In this document: positions 1-6,988 of the stretch, one piece after another | Position numbering within the stretch: position 1 is the first letter of the stretch | How the letters are laid out: each line of letters opens with the position of its first letter | Assembly: GCF_003471165.1 (NCBI RefSeq) | Contig: NZ_QRIL01000012.1 | Span: 91,253 to 107,376 of the forward strand | Direction of reading: 5' to 3' | From: Ruminococcus sp. AM22-13 | GTDB taxonomy: Bacteria; Bacillota; Clostridia; Lachnospirales; Lachnospiraceae | DNA length: 16,124 nucleotides | The notes under the pieces: model-generated | Databases searched by the model: none | Seen by the model: only the letters and a program-made list of their open reading frames with translations | What the model was told of the DNA's origin: nothing | Program-made: the position numbers and the translations under genes

Positions 1-13
1 TTTGCACATATTT

Positions 14-55
14 GACGCCATGTGATACTAAACTTACCACTTTTTCAGTGGCGTC
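14..55. repeat. Inverted repeat with inner hairpin at break in response regulator
   Basis: GACGCCA (14-20) is perfectly inverted as TGGCGTC (49-55). A second hairpin, CCACT (37-41) with AGTGG (47-51), shares its right arm with the outer repeat, so the two pairings exclude each other. The response-regulator frame is lost inside it. It may be the terminal structure of a mobile element lying to the left. I could not match it to a known insertion-sequence family. Confidence 0.5.
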
Positions 56-164
56 CATTAGATGCCTCCGATATCTCAAAAAGTCCATCCTGATCATATT
101 TTTTGATTTGTCCTATCAAGGCTTTCCTTGCATAAAATTCATCTTCTACAACCAGCACCTTCAC
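45..164 (-). pseudogene. Response regulator (YesN-type), N-terminal 39 codons only
   Basis: A GTG-started frame gives 39 residues beginning VKVLVVEDEFYARKAL and ending in SEASNGRH before TGA at 47-45. This is the first beta strand, acidic pocket (E7, D8, E9) and first helix of a CheY-type receiver domain as found in YesN/AraC-type regulators. The phosphoacceptor Asp (expected near residue 54), the rest of the receiver and the DNA-binding domain are missing. AGGAG at 180-176 lies 11 bases before the GTG. An ATG at 171 is in another frame and stops after 10 codons, unless one A was gained in the A-run. The gene is 45 bases after the permease and on the same strand, so it belongs to the transporter operon and would be the partner of the YesM-type kinase at 4506. 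Homology stops exactly where an inverted repeat begins, so an insertion or rearrangement is likely. The remainder could lie beyond the window edge. Confidence 0.7.
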
Positions 165-209
165 TTTTCATAATTCTCCTTTCACCCGCAATATACTACT
201 TCTACAGAA

Positions 210-1055
210 TCAACCTTTTACAGATCCTGCTGTCAGTCCTTTGACTATATATTTCTGTCCCATGCAATAGATGATCAACATAGGCAGCATAGCAAGTAAG
301 TATGCCGTAAACGCCATTGTATAGTTAAAAGAATATTCTGTCTTAAAATTATACTGAAAAAGAGGAAGTGTCCAAATAGCCTGTGAACGGTTTAAAATTA
401 GTAAAGGGAGCATAAAGTCATTCCAAATCCACAAAGTATCCATGATTAGCAACGTAGAAATCATAGGTTTTACCAGAGGAAGCACTATTTTTACATATGT
501 CTGAAATACACTGCAACCGTCAATCTGTGCAGACTCCTCAATTTCGTAAGGAAGACCTCTGATATAATTTACAAACAGAAATACTCCCTGCGTCAGGCTA
601 AATGCTACATACAGAATAATCAGTCCCGCATGATTAAGCATATTTAACTTTGACATCATTTTGGTTACAGGCAACAACACTACCTGTGACGGGACAAATA
701 ACCCCATCATAATATAAAAATAAATTGTTTTATAATACTTCCGGTTAAAGTTTCTTGCAATGGAATAAGAAACAGACGGAACAAAAATCAAAATCAAAAT
801 GATGGATATTACTGTTATTTTAAATGAATTTTTCAAAAAAATCCAGTAATTACTGTTAGTAAACAACTCAATATAATTTTCCAGATTCAATTTTGAAGGA
901 AACGCAAAGAAATTTTTTCCGGCCTCCTCCAATGTTTTAAATGAGTTGATCAGCACCATCCAAAGAGGGCATAAAATCAGGAGTAATCCACCGATCAAAA
1001 TAATATTTCTAAAAAAAAGCCATACTCTTTCGTCATTTCCTGCTTTTATCTTCAT
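210..1055 (-). CDS. CUT1 carbohydrate ABC transporter permease, MalG-like
   Basis: This 281-residue inner-membrane permease is one half of the translocation channel of a sugar-importing ABC transporter. About six membrane segments are visible (around residues 12-35, 78-100, 110-132, 143-165, 198-220 and 247-267). The cytoplasmic EAA loop, which contacts the ATPase, is at residues 173-196 (EESAQIDG then VLPLVKP). The C-terminus GLTAGSVKG is the usual ending of MalG-type proteins. Its ATG at 1055 overlaps the TGA of the preceding permease by one base (TGATG), which implies translational coupling. No ATPase gene is in the window. Relatives of this class commonly share one MsmX-type ATPase encoded elsewhere. 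The substrate cannot be read from the sequence. Confidence 0.93.
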   Translation of the reverse strand: MKIKAGNDERVWLFFRNIILIGGLLLILCPLWMVLINSFKTLEEAGKNFFAFPSKLNLENYIELFTNSNYWIFLKNSFKITVISIILILIFVPSVSYSIARNFNRKYYKTIYFYIMMGLFVPSQVVLLPVTKMMSKLNMLNHAGLIILYVAFSLTQGVFLFVNYIRGLPYEIEESAQIDGCSVFQTYVKIVLPLVKPMISTLLIMDTLWIWNDFMLPLLILNRSQAIWTLPLFQYNFKTEYSFNYTMAFTAYLLAMLPMLIIYCMGQKYIVKGLTAGSVKG

Positions 1056-1939
1056 CAGTCCGTCCCTCCTTTACTTGTCAGTTTCAACTGCGTAAGTGAG
1101 AATATCGCAACAATCACAAATAATATACATGCTTCTGCATTTGCCATGGAAAATCGCATATTTTTAAACGCATCATTATATATCAGAATTCCTATTACTT
1201 CTGTTGCCCGGACAGGTCCACCTCCGGTAAGTGCGTACGGAAAATCAAATGAGGTAAATCCCTGTTTAATTGTAAGTATAAGATTTACTGTTACTGTTGG
1301 AAGCAAATAAGGAAATGTAACATACCTGAAACGCTGAAAAGCTGTGGCACCATCAATTTTGGCAGATTCATACTGCTCTTCTGGAATCTGCTGCAAACCG
1401 GCTATAAAGATTACCGTTGGCATCGCAACCGCCTGCCATATCTGTACAAATACAACTGCAGGCAACGCCGTATCTCCAGACATCAGAACGCTGTTAGATA
1501 ACCAGGAAATTCCCAGTGCTTTCCCGATTACCGGAATCACTCGATAATAAATCTGATCCCAGATCAGTGCAATTGTAACACCACCAATCATTGCCGGAAC
1601 AAAATACACGGATTTTACTAATGTCTTAAACTTTTTCAGTGAATTCAGTGAAATTGACAAAATCAGTGATATTACAATTACACCAATCACCAGCAATACA
1701 CTGTAAATCACCGTTGTTTTTATAGCATTCCAAAAGTTCGGATTTTTGAGCAATATCTTATAATTCTTCCACCCGATAAAATTCATTTTCTGAGCCATTC
1801 CATCCCAGTCTGTAAAACTGTATCGAATACCATTGATTACAGATACCACATAAAAAAATGTATAAAGCACTACCGGTATCAGTGTAAACAGAAAAAACGT
1901 CACTCTGCCCGATAACTTTTTTCTTTTTGTATTATTCAT
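1055..1939 (-). CDS. CUT1 carbohydrate ABC transporter permease, MalF-like
   Basis: This 294-residue permease pairs with the MalG-like subunit encoded just downstream. A basic N-terminus (KRKK) is followed by a membrane segment at about 13-36, then five more (about 74-97, 107-128, 158-181, 213-230 and 265-286). The EAA loop is at residues 188-213 (EQYESAKIDGATAFQRF followed by FPYLLP). The segment ALTGGGP at 236-242 is a typical periplasmic-loop signature of the LplB/YtcP/MsmE-partner permeases. AGGAG stands just before the ATG at 1939. It is separated from the binding-protein gene by a 139-base gap holding a strong hairpin, so less permease than binding protein is probably made. Confidence 0.93.
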   Translation of the reverse strand: MNNTKRKKLSGRVTFFLFTLIPVVLYTFFYVVSVINGIRYSFTDWDGMAQKMNFIGWKNYKILLKNPNFWNAIKTTVIYSVLLVIGVIVISLILSISLNSLKKFKTLVKSVYFVPAMIGGVTIALIWDQIYYRVIPVIGKALGISWLSNSVLMSGDTALPAVVFVQIWQAVAMPTVIFIAGLQQIPEEQYESAKIDGATAFQRFRYVTFPYLLPTVTVNLILTIKQGFTSFDFPYALTGGGPVRATEVIGILIYNDAFKNMRFSMANAEACILFVIVAIFSLTQLKLTSKGGTD

Positions 1940-1985
1940 ATAGCACTCCTCTTAAAAGGCTTTGTTTATTATTATCAAATCCAGG

Positions 1986-2042
1986 TTCAAAAAAAGATTG
2001 CTGCCAATGAATCATTATTCTTACGCAGCAATCTTTTTTGAA
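1986..2042 (-). terminator. Intrinsic terminator/attenuator between binding protein and permeases
   Basis: GATTGCTGC (1996-2004) and GCAGCAATC (2025-2033) form a perfect 9-bp stem, extended by A7 on one side and T6 on the other plus TTC/GAA. The loop is 20 bases. Read on the minus strand, it ends in a run of seven T. It sits inside the operon, after the solute-binding-protein gene, where partial termination or 3'-end protection typically raises binding-protein mRNA relative to permease mRNA. The structure is nearly symmetrical and could act in both directions. Confidence 0.8.
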
Positions 2043-2078
2043 CGTATACGGTTTTTCTACATTGAGCCGTTTAATATT

Positions 2079-3329
2079 TTACTGTGCGCTTGAAATTTCA
2101 ATTGATGCATCCATGTCTTTCATAACTGCATCTACATCTTTATTTGCCCAGAATCCCTGCACTACATTATAAAGGTCAGTAGTTACATTGTTATCAATTG
2201 TAGACGCCATCCAGTCATGTGTTTTTCCGGCATTAATCATATCTACCATAGGTTTGATTCCATCATCATTGCTTGTAACACCTGTGATACAGGATGGTGC
2301 ACCGTCATTATCGCAGAATATCTGTGCATTTTCAGGATCAGCAAGATAAGAAAGGAATCTATATGCTGCATCTTTTTCCTTATCACTTGCCTGTGCAGAT
2401 ACACAAATTGCAGCATCAATACCGGATAAGCACTTAGTATCATCATAAGTATCATTTGGAAGTGGGAATACACCAATTTCCAGATTCGGGTTAATAGACT
2501 GGATAGTTCCTCTCGCATAAGAACCTGTAATCGTCATTGCATATTCACCATTTACAAAGTTTTCGTAACATGTTGTATCAGAAAGTGCCAGTGCATCTTC
2601 ATTCGCATAGGAAAGAAGTGTGTTCATCTTTTCAAATACATTTTTAAATTCTTCGTCTCCTTCAATTTTTGCCTCTCCGGAAACAACTTTTCCGATAGTT
2701 TCCACACCATCCGGTGCCCATGCAACAGTTGCTGCCTGGAACAGATGTCCTACACGTCCCGGATCTTTTCCATGCATTCCAATAGGAGTAATTCCTGCCT
2801 CTTTTAACTTATCACATACTGCAGTAAACTCTTCCCATGTAGTCGGGATTTCTAATCCATTATCTTCAAAGGTCTTTTTGTTATAGTAAACTCCAATATA
2901 GTTTCGGCTGTAAGGAAGCGCATAATATCCACCATCTTCCTGTTTTGTCATTTCCAGTGCGGATTCATTGACGTTTTTTAGGAAATCCTGATCAGAAAGA
3001 TCCTGTACATATCCATTGGCAACTTTCTGTTTAAACTGTGTCTGTGTTGGATAATCGGAAAAAATCACCGGAATATCACCAGAAGAAATTCTGGATGTAA
3101 GAACTGTTCCTGCATCCGGAACTGTATTCATTTCAATCTCTATATCTGAATTTTCTTTATTGAACTTATCAATAATCTCCTTATATCCCTTTTGAGGTCC
3201 TTCTTCTCCCTTCTGCTGAAAGAATTCAATTTTTAATGGTTCATCTGCCATTGCTGCTGTTGCAGGTAACATACATGCTGTCATTGCCATTGTTGCACAA
3301 AGTAATGCTGCCAAACTCTTCTTACCCAT
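2079..3329 (-). CDS. Extracellular solute-binding protein of CUT1 sugar ABC transporter
   Basis: This 416-residue secreted substrate-binding protein (SBP_bac_1 fold) delivers its ligand to the two permeases downstream. A signal peptide is clear: positive N-terminus (MGKK), hydrophobic core at 6-20, then a possible signal-peptidase-I site after AMA (26-28). A cysteine at 19 (AMTAC) could be a poor lipobox, so whether it is a lipoprotein is open. The mature part begins LKIEFFQQKG and has the repeated pattern of this fold: FNKENSDIEIEMNTVP, the hinge-region YALPYSRNYIGVYYNKKTFEDNGL, and PTTWEEFTAVCDKLK. AAAGGAG precedes the ATG at a normal distance. The family is large and substrate specificity is not predictable; relatives bind oligosaccharides or glycosides. 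The gene is 22 bases after the URO-D-like gene and clearly cotranscribed with it. Confidence 0.92.
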   Translation of the reverse strand: MGKKSLAALLCATMAMTACMLPATAAMADEPLKIEFFQQKGEEGPQKGYKEIIDKFNKENSDIEIEMNTVPDAGTVLTSRISSGDIPVIFSDYPTQTQFKQKVANGYVQDLSDQDFLKNVNESALEMTKQEDGGYYALPYSRNYIGVYYNKKTFEDNGLEIPTTWEEFTAVCDKLKEAGITPIGMHGKDPGRVGHLFQAATVAWAPDGVETIGKVVSGEAKIEGDEEFKNVFEKMNTLLSYANEDALALSDTTCYENFVNGEYAMTITGSYARGTIQSINPNLEIGVFPLPNDTYDDTKCLSGIDAAICVSAQASDKEKDAAYRFLSYLADPENAQIFCDNDGAPSCITGVTSNDDGIKPMVDMINAGKTHDWMASTIDNNVTTDLYNVVQGFWANKDVDAVMKDMDASIEISSAQ

Positions 3330-3351
3330 AATATATTTCTCCTTTTACTTT

Positions 3352-4299
3352 TTATTTCTTGTATGCATGTGCCGCTTCCACTGCTGTTTTAATCAGATCA
3401 AGGCTGATATTTTCGCCCTGAATCGTACAGTCAGCTCCTATCATAATTCCTTTTGTTCCAAACGCGTCCAAAATTCCTTTTACTTCTTCTCGGATTGCAT
3501 CTTCAGAGCCATTCAATACATTACCCTTATTATTCATTCCACCAAGAATCGCGCTGCTGTAAAGTTCACGTCCCTGCTCCAGACTGAAATGATTATCTTT
3601 CACTGACCAATTAATCAAATCAGCCGGATAATTCTTAAACCATTCTACATGTGTTTCAAACTGATATTCCGGTTCACCGCAAATATGAAGAATATTATAT
3701 TTCTCTGGCATTTCCTCTGCTACTTTTAAAATCTGAAGATCATATGGGCGCACAAGTTCTTCCCATTCATTTTTTTCAAATCTTCCGATTTCACCAAACT
3801 GTGCAGAATAATATATGCCATCTGCTCCTGCCTCCAGATATCCCTTTGTCCACTCTTCCAATGCATCTGCAATAATCTTAACACCAGCCGCAACTGCCTC
3901 TGGAGCTTCTTTACTGTATTTCATCAGAACATCATCACCAAAAGTCATAGATGCAGCTTTAAAAGGTCCAAACATTGTCTGGAAGATCAAAACATCTTTA
4001 CCTGCTTCTTTTCTTATTCCTCTTATGATCTCTGCCATTTTTGCAAATTCTTCAGAGTCTGTTCCTTTTACCTGGATATGGTACCAGTCATCCGCGCAGG
4101 TTATCTTTCCAGAAATCGGATATGGGTAATCCTGCATAATTTTAATAATATCCATATCTGTAGTTCTGAATAATTTCATATGCTCATCAATCATCTGCTG
4201 CACTGTATAATCTGATTTATAATGAAACCAGAATCCAGCCGGAATCATATCCACCTGCTCTTTTTTCATTACTGCCAGTACACGCTCTTTCTTTGTCAT
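3352..4299 (-). CDS. Uroporphyrinogen decarboxylase (URO-D/MtaA/CmuA) superfamily protein
   Basis: This 315-residue protein has a URO-D-type TIM barrel. The true heme enzyme is unlikely: the N-terminal arginine-rich substrate motif of HemE is absent and the context is a sugar transporter. What is visible is the zinc-site pattern of the methylcobamide:thiol methyltransferases (MtaA, CmuA relatives): H205-x-C207 (ILHICGEP) with a distal C291 (IGADCTIQGE). Other family landmarks are TMFGPFKAASM (108-118), GADGIYYSAQFGEIG (158-172) and NWSVKDN (230-236). It is the first gene of the operon, with GGAGG 9 bases before the ATG. No corrinoid protein or other methyltransferase subunit is nearby. A methyl-transfer or demethylation role on the imported compound is an inference; an unrelated lyase role is possible. 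Confidence 0.85.
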   Translation of the reverse strand: MTKKERVLAVMKKEQVDMIPAGFWFHYKSDYTVQQMIDEHMKLFRTTDMDIIKIMQDYPYPISGKITCADDWYHIQVKGTDSEEFAKMAEIIRGIRKEAGKDVLIFQTMFGPFKAASMTFGDDVLMKYSKEAPEAVAAGVKIIADALEEWTKGYLEAGADGIYYSAQFGEIGRFEKNEWEELVRPYDLQILKVAEEMPEKYNILHICGEPEYQFETHVEWFKNYPADLINWSVKDNHFSLEQGRELYSSAILGGMNNKGNVLNGSEDAIREEVKGILDAFGTKGIMIGADCTIQGENISLDLIKTAVEAAHAYKK

Positions 4300-4505
4300 C
4301 TTTCTCTAACCTCCAGAATTTTCTACTGTCTTCTACTTTGCAAAGTTCCCTGACCGTTGAAAACAGTATAATAAACTTCTTTTCAAAAAAATAGAAAGAT
4401 TGTTTTATAAAAATAGAAAATTTCTTAGGATATTTTCTATTTTTTGTAAAAAATACATGTTATAATTCTTTAAAAATATTCTATCACAAATATCTGGAGG
4501 TTTTT
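4300..4505. promoter_or_regulatory. Divergent promoter region between transporter operon and kinase
   Basis: This 206-base AT-rich region drives transcription both ways. Rightward, an extended -10 (TGtTATAAT, 4458-4466) lies 39 bases before the kinase ATG, with no good -35. Leftward, TATACT (4370-4365) is a possible -10, again without a consensus -35, which fits activator dependence. The motif AAAAATAGAAA occurs at 4387-4397 and 4409-4419, exactly 22 bases apart (two helical turns). It occurs once more inverted at 4434-4444. The -35 area of the leftward promoter overlaps the first copy. This is where a YesN-type regulator would be expected to bind. Confidence 0.55.
4409..4444. repeat. Perfect 13-bp inverted repeat, candidate operator
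   Basis: AAAAATAGAAAAT (4409-4421) is inverted without mismatch as ATTTTCTATTTTT (4432-4444), with a 10-base spacer. It lies immediately upstream of the kinase -10, and a direct copy of the left arm sits 22 bases further left. There is no coding frame here and no GC-rich stem, so a protein-binding site is more likely than a terminator. Confidence 0.6.
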
Positions 4506-6362
4506 ATGAAAAAAATACATCAGTTATCTTTTCGTATGCAGATTTTTCTGTCATCACTTATTCTTGTTATTTTTCCAACGGTTCTTCTAAGCACAATAAA
4601 TGCCATTTCAAAAACCAGTACAATTACTTCAGAATATAATACGTCTACTGCTGCAACACTGACGCAAATGAACCAGTCTCTTGATACGCTTCTTGAAAAT
4701 GCACTAAAAATAGCAGATACTCCGCTTCTCAACGATGACGCACGTAAAGCCATGATAACTAATTACGAAAAAGATTATCTGTCATATGCTCAGGATTTCA
4801 ATGTTTTTCGAAATTTAATGCGCCAAACAAATCAATTGAACAGTTCTATGCTTACCGTCTATTTTCAAAATAGATACGGTTACTCTTTTGAATACAATGT
4901 AAAGACATCGCAGCAGCGTCATACAATTGAATCTAATATGAAAAAATGGAAAAAACTAGCTGAAACTTCTAAAAACCGGACATATTTTGCCCCTCTGCAG
5001 ACAGACTCCAGTACCGGACACAGTATTCTTCCAATGGTCAAAATTTTACTGGATAGATACGATTATCGGGAAACAGGACTATGTTATGCAGAAATAGATT
5101 TTACTCCAATTATGGAAATCCTATCTTCATCCTGCGAAACACAAAACACACTTTTAATCTATAATGCTGATAATAAACTTACATGCACAATTAATCTTGC
5201 ATCTTTTTCAAAAGCAGATATATCTTCTTCTGTTTTGTCCAAACTTGAAGACTTCAGCAATACTCTAACTTCACAGGATGCAATCGATCAAAGTACTCTG
5301 AAGACATCTCTGGGGCAGTTTGTAATTAATGGATGCATTAATTACACTACCCAGTGGCATATTGTTCAGATTATAAGTAATGAAAAAATCACTCACACTT
5401 TTCATGACACTATCATCAGTTACCTGGGGATTTTTCTATTCTGCGCATTGCTTGGACTTATCCTAGCAATTTTCCTGTCCAGAATACTTACCCGTCCGGT
5501 TTCCAATCTATGTCATGAAATCGATATTTTGGATCCTTCCGATGGAGCACAGATTGATCTGAAATCCTGCGGTTCCAATCAGGAATTGTGTAAACTGATT
5601 GACAGCTTTAATGGAATGAGCCAACGTCTCTTTCTAAGTCTGAAACAAAATTATGAAATTCAGATTGCCGAACAACAAATGCGGGTCCAAATGTTGCAAT
5701 TTCAGATAAATCATCATTTTCTCCATAATACTTTAAATGTTATCAAGTCACTTGCCGAAATTCATAATGTACCTGAGATTGAAACCATTGCTACCTGTAT
5801 GTCTGAACTTGTACGGTATAATCTGGAAAAATTTCCTGTTGCAACTCTTCAGGAAGAACTCCAGCAGGTACAGCGCTATATGACTATCCAAAATATACGC
5901 TTTCCCGGAAAATTCTGCTATGATATTAATATCCCTCCGGAATTTCTGCAGATGAATCTTCCTGTATTTTTGTTCCAGCCACTTGTAGAAAATAGTGTGG
6001 AACATGGTTTTTCTAACAAAGAAAATGAATGTTATATCAGCATTTCCTGTCAACTTGAAAACGAATTACTTCATTTTCTGGTTGCTGATAACGGAAGCGG
6101 AATGTCGCCGGAACAATTAAAAGTTTTACAGGATTGCAACAAAACTTCTCCAAAAGGGCATCACTCCATCGGACTTGCAAATGTAAATCAAAGGTTACGC
6201 AGTTATTATGGAGAAGAATATGGGCTTTTGGTAGACAGTATACCTGGCGAAGGTACTATTATTGATATTGTACTGCCTTCCTCAGCCATTAATATAGAGC
6301 CTTCTTTTTTTCAACCTGAATTATCCAGAACCGTATCTTTGTCTCAGAATCCTTCACAATAA
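4506..6362 (+). CDS. YesM-family sensor histidine kinase
   Basis: This 618-residue membrane sensor kinase has a YesM/LytS-type architecture. A first membrane segment (about 12-34) is followed by a roughly 265-residue extracellular sensing region (probably Cache-like), a second segment (about 303-325) ending LSRILTRPV, and a HAMP linker (about 326-378). A coiled segment leads to the His_kinase domain with the H-box QINHHFLHNTLN, catalytic His at 404. The ATPase domain shows the N-box VENSVEHG (494-501), the G1 box DNGSGM (528-533) and the G2 box GLANVNQRL (556-564). In most relatives the residue before the catalytic His is Pro; here it is His403. GGAGG is 5 bases before the ATG. It is divergent from the transporter operon whose last gene is the truncated response regulator, so its phosphorelay partner seems lost or interrupted. 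Confidence 0.93.
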   Translation: MKKIHQLSFRMQIFLSSLILVIFPTVLLSTINAISKTSTITSEYNTSTAATLTQMNQSLDTLLENALKIADTPLLNDDARKAMITNYEKDYLSYAQDFNVFRNLMRQTNQLNSSMLTVYFQNRYGYSFEYNVKTSQQRHTIESNMKKWKKLAETSKNRTYFAPLQTDSSTGHSILPMVKILLDRYDYRETGLCYAEIDFTPIMEILSSSCETQNTLLIYNADNKLTCTINLASFSKADISSSVLSKLEDFSNTLTSQDAIDQSTLKTSLGQFVINGCINYTTQWHIVQIISNEKITHTFHDTIISYLGIFLFCALLGLILAIFLSRILTRPVSNLCHEIDILDPSDGAQIDLKSCGSNQELCKLIDSFNGMSQRLFLSLKQNYEIQIAEQQMRVQMLQFQINHHFLHNTLNVIKSLAEIHNVPEIETIATCMSELVRYNLEKFPVATLQEELQQVQRYMTIQNIRFPGKFCYDINIPPEFLQMNLPVFLFQPLVENSVEHGFSNKENECYISISCQLENELLHFLVADNGSGMSPEQLKVLQDCNKTSPKGHHSIGLANVNQRLRSYYGEEYGLLVDSIPGEGTIIDIVLPSSAINIEPSFFQPELSRTVSLSQNPSQ

Positions 6363-6363
6363 T

Positions 6364-6398
6364 AAAAAAATACCAGCAAATAAAAGCTGGTATTTTTT
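6364..6398. terminator. Bidirectional intrinsic terminator between convergent genes
   Basis: AAAAAATACCAGC (6365-6377) and GCTGGTATTTTTT (6386-6398) form a perfect 13-bp stem with an 8-base loop and a T-run in both directions. It starts two bases after the kinase stop codon and overlaps the stop codon of the convergent DUF4160 gene, so it serves both transcripts. Confidence 0.88.
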
Positions 6399-6675
6399 AA
6401 CAAAAATATCGAATTTCTCCAAAACGGTTTAACCACTCATCAATAATATCGGAACTATTGGCTTCTATCATTCTCATTAACCTTTTCAGTATCTTTTCCG
6501 GAATTTTAGAATTATTATTGCTGAGAATAGTTTTTCCAGTACTGGTAATCCATATTTTAGTAGCTATTGCACTGGCTCTTCCTTCTGATATCTGAACATA
6601 AATTGGTTCTAAGGGATCTCCTTCATTGGACCAAAAATAAATACTATATGGTCCAATCCTAAGAATTTGCGGCAT
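6397..6675 (-). CDS. DUF4160 family small protein
   Basis: This 92-residue protein opens with MPQILRIGPYSIYFWSNEGD, the characteristic start of DUF4160 proteins (a strand-rich region with a conserved FWSNE). It continues with ISEGRASAIATKIWI and ends in a helical tail (EKILKRLMRMIEANSSDIIDEW). Full-length DUF4160 proteins are about 80-100 residues, so it is complete. GGAGG is 8 bases before the ATG. It overlaps the end of the upstream small gene by 17 bases, so the pair is translated together. DUF4160 genes are often found in two-gene cassettes resembling toxin-antitoxin pairs, but no activity is visible from the sequence. The biochemical function is unknown. Confidence 0.8.
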   Translation of the reverse strand: MPQILRIGPYSIYFWSNEGDPLEPIYVQISEGRASAIATKIWITSTGKTILSNNNSKIPEKILKRLMRMIEANSSDIIDEWLNRFGEIRYFC

Positions 6676-6931
6676 TTAAAATGCCTCCTTCCTGCGAAAA
6701 TTCAATAATAAGATGAGCATTATTTCTGATTAACTGCTTAAAATATGCCATCTCGGTATCGGAATATCCTTCAATATCCTCCCACCTATAATCAGGAAGC
6801 CAGCATGTAGCATTGTGGAATCCTCCAAATTCATCAGGAGTTTCTATATAGACTTTTACTTTCCCATCTGCTTTCATTTCCGAATGAGTAATTTCTGTAT
6901 CATCATTCAATGTCATAAACGAATACATCAT
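6659..6931 (-). CDS. Hypothetical small protein, partner of DUF4160 protein
   Basis: This is a 90-residue acidic soluble protein of unknown function. It begins MMYSFMTLNDDTEITHSEM and contains VKVYIETPDEFGGFHNATC, LPDYRWEDIEGYS and a helical end (AYFKQLIRNNAHLIIEFSQEGG). I chose the ATG at 6931. An in-frame ATG four codons upstream at 6943 abuts the AAGAAGGG ribosome binding site and leaves no spacing, whereas the start at 6931 has about 12 bases. No catalytic motif or membrane segment is seen. The stop overlaps the DUF4160 gene by 17 bases. Proteins of this kind accompany DUF4160 in clostridia as far as I recall; a toxin-antitoxin role is only a guess. Confidence 0.78.
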   Translation of the reverse strand: MMYSFMTLNDDTEITHSEMKADGKVKVYIETPDEFGGFHNATCWLPDYRWEDIEGYSDTEMAYFKQLIRNNAHLIIEFSQEGGILNAANS

Positions 6932-6966
6932 AATTGCATTCATCCCTTCTTCATTTAATTTACCTG

Positions 6967-6975
6967 ATTATAGCA
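6967..6975 (-). promoter_or_regulatory. Extended -10 promoter of the DUF4160 cassette
   Basis: On the minus strand TGcTATAAT (6975-6967) is a perfect extended -10. It lies in the 57 bases between the transporter stop and the chosen start of the small gene. No consensus -35 is present. Transcription from about 6960 would give a leader of about 29 bases containing only the ribosome binding site. The cassette therefore need not depend on the transporter upstream. Confidence 0.55.
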
Positions 6976-6988
6976 CAGATTTCATTAA

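Noticed and set aside
139..171. ATG at 171 as start of the response regulator
   Set aside because: This frame ends after 10 codons; the receiver-domain sequence is in the GTG frame starting at 164.
3352..4299. True heme-pathway uroporphyrinogen decarboxylase (HemE)
   Set aside because: The arginine-containing N-terminal substrate motif of HemE is missing, a zinc-ligand pattern of methyltransferase relatives is present, and no heme genes are nearby.
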